A DNA stretch of 64,000 nt from Symmachiella dynata (GTDB lineage: Bacteria; Planctomycetota; Planctomycetia; Planctomycetales; Planctomycetaceae): assembly GCF_007747995.1 (NCBI RefSeq), contig NZ_CP036276.1:2223001-2287000 (forward strand), written 5' to 3'. Both the position numbers and the translations under genes were made by a program. The notes beneath the pieces were generated by a model. That model searched no databases. It was not told where the DNA came from and worked only from the letters and a program-made list of their open reading frames with translations. This document shows positions 53,645 through 61,176 of the stretch, in pieces. How positions within the stretch are numbered: the stretch's first letter is position 1; every line of letters starts with the position of its first letter.

Positions 53645-54880
53645 GTGACCACGCTACTCGACCGGTTCTTGCGCTATGTACGGATTGATACGCAAGCTGA
53701 TGAAACCAGCGACACTTCGCCCAGCACGAGCAAACAACTGACATTGTCGCGGCTGCTGGCCGAGGAATGTGAGGCGATCGGGCTGGCAGACGTTTCCTGC
53801 GACAAGTTCGGCAACGTGATGGCCACAATTCCCGCGACTGTGGATCACGATGCTCCGATGATCGTCTGGGTGGCACATGTCGACACGTCACCCGAATTCA
53901 CGGCTGAGAACGTCAAACCGATTGTGCACGAGAATTATTCCGGCGGCGATATCGTGCTGCCGGGCGATACGACGCAAGTAATTCGCGTGGAGGACAATCC
54001 GGTTTTGCGGGAGTTGATCGGTTCAACGATCATCACAACCGACGGGACGACGTTGTTAGGAGCGGACGACAAAGCCGGGGTGGCGGTGATTATGACGGCG
54101 GCGGCGTGGCTGATTGGCGATAATACCTTGCCGCGGGGGCCGGTGCGGGTTTGTTTTACCTGCGACGAAGAGATCGGGCGGGGGACGGAGAACCTGGACC
54201 TGGAAAAACTGGGCGGGGTCTGCGGTTATACGCTCGACGGTGAAGGGCGGGGGATGATCGACAACGAGACCTTCTCGGCCGATCAAGCGGTGATTACCGT
54301 GACGGGCGTGAACACGCATCCTTCGAAGGGCAAAGGGGTGATGGTCAATGCGATTCGGATTTTGAGCCGCTTTATCGCCGCCTTGCCGACCGATTGGCTG
54401 AGTCCGGAAACGACCGACGACCGCGACGGGTTTTTGCATCCGTATGTCTTCGAAGGGGGCGTAGCGCAATCGACGGCGCGGATTATTCTGCGGGATTTTG
54501 ATACGGCGAAATTGGCGGAGTATGCGGAGTTGTTGGAGGAGATTGCCGAGCCGCTGCGGGAAGAATTTCCAGAAGCCAAGATCGACGTGGCGATTTCGCA
54601 GCAGTATCGCAACATGGCCGACGGTTTGAAAACCGAGCCGCGGGCGGTTGCCAAAGCGGTCGAAGCGATGCAAGCGGTGGGGATCGATCCGCTGCTGAGC
54701 ATCATTCGCGGTGGCACGGATGGCTCACTGTTAACCGCACAGGGCTTGCCGACACCGAACCTCTCCACCGGCCAACACAACCCGCACTCGCCACGGGAAT
54801 GGGCGAGTCTGGACGAGATGCAAACGGCAGCAGATGTGTTGATCAAACTGGCTGAGGCGTGGAGCACGGAGCGGGTTTGA
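53645..54880 (+). CDS. pepT: Peptidase T (tripeptide aminopeptidase)
   Basis: A 411-residue protein from a GTG start, length as in the family (E. coli PepT 408). Metal-site and catalytic motifs of M20B are present: VWVAHVDTSPEF (His/Asp), TTLLGADDKAGVAVIM, CFTCDEEIGRGTENLDLEKL (catalytic Glu), NTHPSKGKGVM, and IRGGTDGSLLTAQGLPTPNL. It removes N-terminal residues from tripeptides using zinc. It lies 240 bp after the S1 protein gene on the same strand. Confidence 0.93.
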   Translation: MTTLLDRFLRYVRIDTQADETSDTSPSTSKQLTLSRLLAEECEAIGLADVSCDKFGNVMATIPATVDHDAPMIVWVAHVDTSPEFTAENVKPIVHENYSGGDIVLPGDTTQVIRVEDNPVLRELIGSTIITTDGTTLLGADDKAGVAVIMTAAAWLIGDNTLPRGPVRVCFTCDEEIGRGTENLDLEKLGGVCGYTLDGEGRGMIDNETFSADQAVITVTGVNTHPSKGKGVMVNAIRILSRFIAALPTDWLSPETTDDRDGFLHPYVFEGGVAQSTARIILRDFDTAKLAEYAELLEEIAEPLREEFPEAKIDVAISQQYRNMADGLKTEPRAVAKAVEAMQAVGIDPLLSIIRGGTDGSLLTAQGLPTPNLSTGQHNPHSPREWASLDEMQTAADVLIKLAEAWSTERV

Positions 54881-54912
54881 GCTGAATGCAGCAGAGCCGT
54901 AATCGAATCTGA

Positions 54913-55132
54913 CCGTTCATTTCTTAGCCACAGATTGAACACGGATCAAACATAGATTTTCCGTCGGGACTCAAGATCATCCCAAACCGACGGCTTGCCG
55001 TCGCAGTGTGCGTTCCGTGCCAGACGACGCGCCGGTGTATTAGCAGCGGTCATTCCTAAGCCGGTTGATCCTGGTTCCTTTTCTTTGCGCCCTTGGCGGC
55101 TTGGCGTGAGGATTCTTTTTTGTGCTATTGGG
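54913..55132 (+). repeat. Long direct repeat, left copy
   Basis: From ccgttcatttcttagccaca to tgtgctattggg, this ~220-bp stretch matches 56241-56433 with scattered changes and small indels. Shared blocks include agattgaacacggat, cccaaaccgacggcttgccg and cggcttggcgtgaggattct. Both copies have cgacggcttgccgtcg, a palindrome. Confidence 0.8.
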
Positions 55133-55304
55133 AATATCGGAGATCGAAGAGGCCGGTGAAAGTCCTCCTCGGCTGATGCTGATCATGGTATTTGCTGGGT
55201 GCCTCAGTTGGGCAGGGATTGCATTCGATCAAAACGTGTTGAACTGGGAGGAATGGGCTGTCTCTGTTCTGATTGCTCTTGACGCATATCGCGGATTGTC
55301 TTAA
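55122..55304 (+). CDS. Possible 60-residue membrane protein in the repeat-bracketed segment
   Basis: A 60-residue frame that opens at the end of the left repeat and stops 20 bases before the methyltransferase start. It has one hydrophobic helix, LMLIMVFAGCLSWAGIAFD, and a charged N-terminus (EIEEAGESPP). It has no recognised family and no clear ribosome site. It may be a genuine small gene of the segment or chance. Confidence 0.3.
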   Translation: MLLGISEIEEAGESPPRLMLIMVFAGCLSWAGIAFDQNVLNWEEWAVSVLIALDAYRGLS

Positions 55305-55323
55305 ATCCACGCGGCGATTTGGG

Positions 55324-56157
55324 ATGGGCTCTCCCGTTCAAGGCTTTAAGGAGTATGACTCGGTGAATGCAGTTGCAAAAGAAGTGTGGACGCGAATGCC
55401 GGTTTTTGTAAGACGATTCCTGCATTCGACCAAAGCCGATCTGCTCGCGAGACGCTCGCAAAATCAACAAGTCGGTGTCGCGAAGAATAGGAACTGGCAG
55501 AAATTTTTCTCCGACCAGCTATCCGGCACAGGGTTGGAGATCGGAGCGCTGCACCAACCGATGCTGACCCATGATCGGATGCAGGTCGACTATATCGATC
55601 GTCTGACCACAGCGGAGTTGCGGCTACAGTACCCCGAACTCAACGAGTTGCCGTTGGTTGAGCCAAACCTGATTGGTGATGGGGAAACGTTGGCGAACGT
55701 GGCCGATGACAGCTACGATTTTCTGATTGCCTCGCATGTTATCGAACACATGAAAAACCCGCTGGGCTCTTTGGAGCAATGGTGCCGCGTGGTCAAGCCG
55801 GGAGGGAAAGTTTATCTCGCGATTCCGGACAAACGGGCGACCTTTGATGTGAATCGCACGCGGACCTCGCTGGCGCATCTGATCTTGGATTACCAGCGTC
55901 CCTCAGCAGATCGTGACTACGAACACTACCTCGACTACGCAAACCTGGTGAATCACACCAGTGGTGACGCAGCGATTGCAGAGGCTGACCGACTTTGGGC
56001 AATCGACTATAGCATCCATTTCCATGTCTTCGTTCCTGAGGACATCACGGAACTGGTGAATTGGTTTTCCGCTCACGTCGCGCCGGTCAAAATTCTGACA
56101 GGGCCGGTGATGAATGCCGGCAGCCACGAATTCCACATGCTGCTTCAAGTGGACTGA
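55324..56157 (+). CDS. Class I SAM-dependent methyltransferase between direct repeats
   Basis: A 277-residue protein from the ATG at 55324; an upstream frame reaches 55273 without family features. SAM-binding features are LEIGALHQPMLTHDRMQVDY, the acidic VDYIDRLTTAEL and the FLIASHVIEHMKNPLGSLEQ then VVKPGGKVYLAIPDKRATFD core, which resembles methyltransferases of cell-surface sugar or O-antigen loci (Methyltransf_11-like). It has no related neighbours and is bracketed by ~200-bp direct repeats, so it may have been inserted or duplicated as a unit. Confidence 0.8.
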   Translation: MGSPVQGFKEYDSVNAVAKEVWTRMPVFVRRFLHSTKADLLARRSQNQQVGVAKNRNWQKFFSDQLSGTGLEIGALHQPMLTHDRMQVDYIDRLTTAELRLQYPELNELPLVEPNLIGDGETLANVADDSYDFLIASHVIEHMKNPLGSLEQWCRVVKPGGKVYLAIPDKRATFDVNRTRTSLAHLILDYQRPSADRDYEHYLDYANLVNHTSGDAAIAEADRLWAIDYSIHFHVFVPEDITELVNWFSAHVAPVKILTGPVMNAGSHEFHMLLQVD

Positions 56158-56240
56158 ATTTGGGCTTGCGCTGCACGACGAAAAAAGCCTCACGCCAAGC
56201 TGCAAAGCTCTTAGCGCGGTAGAACCGTAACCCAACAGGG

Positions 56241-56433
56241 CCGTTCATTTCTTAGCCACAGATTGAACACGGATTTCCGGACGTGAGTCTGGATCATCCC
56301 AAACCGACGGCTTGCCGTCGCATTGTGCGTTCCGTGCCGGACGACGCGTCGGTGTATTGGTGGCGGTTCATCTCAGTTCTTTTCTTTGCGGCCTTTGCGG
56401 CTTGGCGTGAGGATTCTTTTCTGCGCTTTTGGG
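56241..56433 (+). repeat. Long direct repeat, right copy
   Basis: Partner of 54913-55132, slightly shorter and with about 85-90% visible identity by eye. A related inverted word (ctcacgccaagctgcaaag) lies at 56189-56207 just before it. Confidence 0.8.
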
Positions 56434-56458
56434 TTTGACCGAAATCGATGAAGATGGA

Positions 56459-56518
56459 CCCGCCGTAAACGGCGGGCCTAATACCGCTGCGCGGCGAACG
56501 CCGGTAAACCGGCGTTTT
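56459..56518. repeat. Two GC-rich hairpins in the gap before the PQQ gene
   Basis: cccgccgtaaacggcggg (56459-56476) is a perfect small hairpin. AACGCCGG (56497-56504) pairs with CCGGCGTT (56509-56516) and continues into four T, so it could terminate plus-strand transcription. The remaining bases up to 56688 hold nothing else clear. Confidence 0.6.
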
Positions 56519-56688
56519 GCACATCCCGGCCATTCTGGTCACTGACCGGTGATCACTCGCATTCGTTGTGTTCGGAGCCTTCGGACCGGCGGTTGCCAGA
56601 CGGTCGGTCCTCAGCAACGAACAAACCTGCGTAGAAATCGTCTGTCGCGACCCCTAAATAGTCGGTTTGGGTGATCGGCCTAGCGACT

Positions 56689-59600
56689 TTAATCCTCGGC
56701 GATTACCTCCACGCCCGATAGGACGGCCTTGTGGGGGCCGGTGGTCTTTAAGCCGATGGTGAGGGTTTCTTCGATGGGGATGCCGTGGAACTCGCGTATT
56801 ACGGCACGTTGGGGGCCCTCAGCGGCGGCGGTGATGTCGAAGTCTTTGAGAACCGTTGAGTCCTGTAATGTGACATCGAATTGTCGCTGGCCCGGTTGCA
56901 TTGTGGAATCGGGCTCGGTGAAGAAGAGTCGCACGGTGTAGGGCCGGATGGCGACTTTCTCTTTCTTAGGGGCACTGTCCCCAAGATCCAAGACCAACTG
57001 CGGGGCTCCCTGTTTGTCGCGGTCGCGAGCCTTGGCGACGTGGCTGCCTGAGCCTTCGATGAGAAAGGCAACGGCGTTGCCCGGTTTCCAGTCAGGACCG
57101 TCGACGATTTCCTGCAGTAGGGCCGTTAAATCGGCGGTGCGTTGATCGGGGCCGGTGTCTCCCTCTTTGAGCCATGGTTTGGGCTTCCAATTGACTTGGG
57201 CCTTCGTTCGCTTGCGGGAGGAGAGGTTGTCTGGTTTTGTTGTGAATTCCGCAGCGTTGGCGGTGGCTTCGGCGGTGATGGTCATATCGGCTGCGGCGCT
57301 GGAAGGCTCATCGACCTTGAATTGAATGTAAGCGGACTTAATTTTGGTGCCGCGGGGGATGGGGACCTTCTGGAAACGAATCCCAACTGTTTGGCTGCTG
57401 CTATCTTCAACCAATTCCAGGTCGCTGCTTCCCAGCGAGACGTCACCGTTCGAGGCTTCTTCAGCATCGTCGCTGTCCTGTTTGACTGGGACTTGCAGTC
57501 CGCCTTGCTCATCCTGTTTTGGCGTGAGATGGATCACAATGTCTTGCGCACCGGTAACTCCCGAAGCGGCAACCCAGGGTTGCTCACCGTCGATTCGCGA
57601 TGCGTGGTGTCGGAAATACTGGATGTCTCCGTTGACGCTGACATCGATATTCGGAGAGGGGCCGCCCACACTGGGGAACTCCATCCACAGCGTGTCGTTA
57701 TCAGCGCGACGATCGCCCGGCGCTCCGAAATTAATACCGACTTGTTTAACACGGTTGCCATCATAGGCGAAGTCATTGTGCGTCCAGATTTCCAGCCCCG
57801 GCATGTGCACCATCGCCAGGGAGGTTTGGTTTTGGAAGGAACAGCGGCAGGTGCGGGTGTAATCGGGAGCGTTGAGCAAACCACCGGCGGCGATCAAGTT
57901 GGACGTGCAGCCCGATTTGAATCCGCCGAAGTGTCCCGTCCCGCCATCGGTGGTGAGATCAAAAAACGCAGCCGCCGAAGAGCGGAAGGTGATCAAATTC
58001 TCGCTGGCGATGGGGTAGTTGCACCCCTTGGTCGAGGAGAACGTCCATTCCGCTTTTTGACCGGTGATGGGGTCCGTACGATACCGGACATCGCCGGTGA
58101 GTAGACTATACATTTTTCCGCCGGCGATAATGTCCTCGCCATGCAGGATCGGTGGAGTGGAATATTTCAGCGGCTTGTCCCAGACGACCTCACCAGTTTT
58201 CGCCTTGTAGGCGATCATTCTCGATCCATCTTCGGAGCGGACTGTGTCATTTGAGGGGCGGGTTGATTGCAACATGAGACCGTGCTCCTGGGAGCAACTC
58301 AGCCAGGTGCCGAAGACATTTTCGTTGGTCTGCCACAGCGGTTCGCCCGTTTGCAGGTCGTAGGCGGTCAACTTGTAGGTTTCGGGCTTGGCTTGTCCGC
58401 GGCGGCGGAGTTTCTCTTCCAAGTTGGGGGGCAATTTGTCTAAGCAATACAAGACACCGTCCATGGCTGTGATGGCGTTGTGCAAAAATCCGTGTTGGGC
58501 GTTGGCTTGCCAGCGAATTTTTCCGGTTTGCCGATCCATGACCACCAGAGCAGCGCTGGCCGATTTATCGTAATCGGTGAACCGCCACTTGCTGCGACGT
58601 TTGTCACTTTGGTCGTGCGGCATATTGAGCTTCTTGGAGAAGTCGGCAAAGCCGGCTCCGGCGATGAGTGCATCTCCGTCGACTCCCAAATAACCCCAGC
58701 TTTCCGCCGACTCGCCATCTGCATTTTTGGGAAGCGGAATGGAAGAGACGGTTGATCCATCGCGGGCATCCAACACTCGGATAAATTTCCCTTCGATGAT
58801 GTAGATTTTGTCCTCAGTCGCGATAAAGTTCGTGCCTCGCGCATTGGAACCGGGAATGTGGACTTGATTGTATTCAGTGCTCAGCGGTGTGTTTTTGTAG
58901 GTCTGGTCAAAAAACGTACCGTAGGTGCCGAGGTTTTTGAGCAGGGTTTTCCAGATCACGCGGCCAGTGTAAACGTCACGGGCGCTTAAGCTGTCCATGC
59001 CTTGGATGTAGAGCCGTCCACCGATGATCTGTTCCGGGGGGCCGTGTCCGTGACGGGGGAGGACGTCCATGTTGGAACTGCCGCCGAACCACAAAATCCC
59101 CAAAGGCAGTTTGACGAGCTTGTCGTCGGATTTGATCGTGTTGCGGATATTGCCGTATTGGTGTGTCCAATCGCCCGCACCGGGGAGTGCCCCTTTACGG
59201 GTGACAATGCTGATGTCTCCCATCCGTCCATGGTGTACGCCTTCTAAACCGGCCTGCTCGATCAACTTTTTGTTCGCTTCGGATTCACCCACGAACAACG
59301 CTCGGCCCCCGTAGGGACGCAGGCTTTCAAAAACCGTTTTGAGTGTTTCTGGATCGTCGACACGAATGCCGGTGGTGAATGATGAGAAGTAAGGGGGCAC
59401 ATCGAAGCTGTCGACCTCGCCGACGTGCAAGGCGATACGACTACCGTAAAGTCCGGCATCATCCAACCGTCGTCGTAGTTTTTCGACGACTTCGGCATCG
59501 GGGCTGACACCGACAATGTTAAAGTCTGTTTGCCGCGCAAATGCTTCGAGCGTATCGTCATCCTGCACGCCGTACATGACCGCATACCCACTGGGATCGT

Positions 59601-60951
59601 CGGTAGCATGCAGGGTTTCTTTGACGAATTCTTCGGTTTGCTCATCCAGTTTGTTCTCAGTCGGCTTATCAGCAATAACGACTGGCTGGGCGACCTCGTC
59701 GGCACCGAATGCCATGATCTTGCCGTCGAGCGTGACTGCGAATAGGCGGTCGTCGGCGGCGATGAGTCGTTTGACATCGCCCTCGACCGGGATGCGGCCG
59801 ACGATTTGTTGAGGCTCGCCGTTTTTGGGGAGTTGAATGATGGTGATGCCATCTTTGCCGGCGGCGTACAGCCGATCGCCGGCGCGGATCATGTCGTTGT
59901 TGGCATCGGCTTCGAGTTCCCAGGCGGCATTGCCGGGAGCATCGAGCGTGCGTTTGATGATGGAGTCGCCGCAATAATAATAGCCATCGTCGGAAACAAC
60001 GGGTTGTTTGCCTTTGCTGCGTCCCAGGGAGTTTCCGGTTTTGATATCGAAGCGGGAGTATTCGTCATCGCGTTCGTGGCCGAAAAAGATATCGTCGTTG
60101 GCGAATGCCCAGGACCCTCCGGACTTGCCGTATTTGGCAAGATGGAAGTATTCAAAACGGCCGGTCTCCCGGTCGAACACGGCGGGGATCGAGCGTCCGC
60201 CGGGGATGATCAACTTGTCCTCGGTGGCTACCAAGCAGCCTTGGGGAGCGACGCCGGCAAACGCGGGATAGTTGTGAGGTTGTTGTAGGTAATCCGCGCC
60301 GGTGCCGTCATTGACCCATTGGATCTGGCCGGTTTCGGCATCGAGGGCGTAGATGAATGTTCCCATGAAGGGCCAAATGCTGGCAGCGAAATAGACTGTC
60401 CCTTCGCGAAGCACCGGAGCGCCGCGTGCGGGCCACGTGGAGATCAATCGTTCATTGCCCAGGATGCGGCGATCGGAGGGGCCGCCGCGGAATTTCCAGA
60501 TTTCTTCGCCGGTCTCGGCACTTACGCAATACAAAAATCCATCGTCGCTGACAAAATAGACTTTGCCATCTTCCGCTGCTGGAGGAAATCGCACCGGGCC
60601 GTCGACATAGACTCGCCATTTTTCCGCACCGGTTTTGGTGTCGAGCGCGACGACTTTGTCGCTGTCGTTGAATCCGATGTAGAGTGTGTCCCCCAGAACG
60701 ATCGGTTCAAATACCCGATCGTATTTCATCAGGTCTTGATTGAGTGGATCGTCCCAGACTGTGATGCGAGGCGAGTACTCTCGGACCCATTGCAACTGCA
60801 GGTCGGTCGGCAGTTCGTGTGGCGATGAGGCGGTGCGTCCGGCATCGTAACGAAACATCGGCCAATCGCCGGCGGTTAGGTTCGTGGGCGCGGCCATGAA
60901 CAAGGTGACGACGAGTGTCAGTTGAGCAAGGAGTGGCATGCGGCTGTTCAT
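56689..60951 (-). CDS. Giant PQQ-repeat beta-propeller exported protein with embedded methyltransferase-like segment
   Basis: A 1420-residue protein with signal peptide MPLLAQLTLVVTLFMAAPTN. Residues 30-430 form a PQQ-like propeller (VVALDTKTGAEKWRVYVDGP, VYFVSDDGFLYCVSAETGEE). Around 440-575 lies a segment with GYAVMYGVQDDDTLEAFARQ, DFNIVGVSPDAEVVEKLRRR and EVDSFDVPPYFSSFTTGIRV, a Rossmann-like pattern resembling a SAM methyltransferase. A second propeller follows (about 590-1110). The C-terminus has a DNRLRE-like beta domain (about 1180-1310, IPRGTKIKSAYIQFKVDEPS) and a malectin-like end (YTVRLFFTEPDSTMQPGQRQ). Role unknown; an enzyme or binding protein of the cell surface is likely. Confidence 0.8.
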   Translation of the reverse strand: MNSRMPLLAQLTLVVTLFMAAPTNLTAGDWPMFRYDAGRTASSPHELPTDLQLQWVREYSPRITVWDDPLNQDLMKYDRVFEPIVLGDTLYIGFNDSDKVVALDTKTGAEKWRVYVDGPVRFPPAAEDGKVYFVSDDGFLYCVSAETGEEIWKFRGGPSDRRILGNERLISTWPARGAPVLREGTVYFAASIWPFMGTFIYALDAETGQIQWVNDGTGADYLQQPHNYPAFAGVAPQGCLVATEDKLIIPGGRSIPAVFDRETGRFEYFHLAKYGKSGGSWAFANDDIFFGHERDDEYSRFDIKTGNSLGRSKGKQPVVSDDGYYYCGDSIIKRTLDAPGNAAWELEADANNDMIRAGDRLYAAGKDGITIIQLPKNGEPQQIVGRIPVEGDVKRLIAADDRLFAVTLDGKIMAFGADEVAQPVVIADKPTENKLDEQTEEFVKETLHATDDPSGYAVMYGVQDDDTLEAFARQTDFNIVGVSPDAEVVEKLRRRLDDAGLYGSRIALHVGEVDSFDVPPYFSSFTTGIRVDDPETLKTVFESLRPYGGRALFVGESEANKKLIEQAGLEGVHHGRMGDISIVTRKGALPGAGDWTHQYGNIRNTIKSDDKLVKLPLGILWFGGSSNMDVLPRHGHGPPEQIIGGRLYIQGMDSLSARDVYTGRVIWKTLLKNLGTYGTFFDQTYKNTPLSTEYNQVHIPGSNARGTNFIATEDKIYIIEGKFIRVLDARDGSTVSSIPLPKNADGESAESWGYLGVDGDALIAGAGFADFSKKLNMPHDQSDKRRSKWRFTDYDKSASAALVVMDRQTGKIRWQANAQHGFLHNAITAMDGVLYCLDKLPPNLEEKLRRRGQAKPETYKLTAYDLQTGEPLWQTNENVFGTWLSCSQEHGLMLQSTRPSNDTVRSEDGSRMIAYKAKTGEVVWDKPLKYSTPPILHGEDIIAGGKMYSLLTGDVRYRTDPITGQKAEWTFSSTKGCNYPIASENLITFRSSAAAFFDLTTDGGTGHFGGFKSGCTSNLIAAGGLLNAPDYTRTCRCSFQNQTSLAMVHMPGLEIWTHNDFAYDGNRVKQVGINFGAPGDRRADNDTLWMEFPSVGGPSPNIDVSVNGDIQYFRHHASRIDGEQPWVAASGVTGAQDIVIHLTPKQDEQGGLQVPVKQDSDDAEEASNGDVSLGSSDLELVEDSSSQTVGIRFQKVPIPRGTKIKSAYIQFKVDEPSSAAADMTITAEATANAAEFTTKPDNLSSRKRTKAQVNWKPKPWLKEGDTGPDQRTADLTALLQEIVDGPDWKPGNAVAFLIEGSGSHVAKARDRDKQGAPQLVLDLGDSAPKKEKVAIRPYTVRLFFTEPDSTMQPGQRQFDVTLQDSTVLKDFDITAAAEGPQRAVIREFHGIPIEETLTIGLKTTGPHKAVLSGVEVIAED

Positions 60952-61098
60952 GTCGATGTAGCTTTCTCTCGTGCGCGAGCGACGCCGGGGAGTGGGACAA
61001 TTTCGATAGCGACTTTGATTATCGCCGCTAGTGCGCGAAGCTGCAACAGGCAGATGCGGAGATTTTCCTGCATGAGAAAAATCGGTTCTGGAGATATC

Positions 61099-61134
61099 AA
61101 AAAAGGCGCGGAAATGCCTAAGCGTTTCCGCGCC
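61099..61134 (-). terminator. Terminator of the RG/YG-rich protein gene
   Basis: GGCGCGGAAA (61105-61114) pairs perfectly with TTTCCGCGCC (61125-61134) around a ten-base loop. On the minus strand it is followed by six T (61099-61104). It lies 43 bases past the stop codon at 61177. Confidence 0.88.
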
Positions 61135-61176
61135 TGAATTCTCTAAAGATGGCTGAGAAATGGAAGTCCAGTCGCG

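Noticed and set aside
55273-55323. Extension of the repeat-bracketed methyltransferase to 55273
   Set aside because: The added 17 residues overlap the small upstream frame and have no methyltransferase features; the ATG at 55324 is preferred.
57142-58104. Plus-strand frame of 320 residues
   Set aside because: Antisense to the PQQ-repeat protein and lacking family features.
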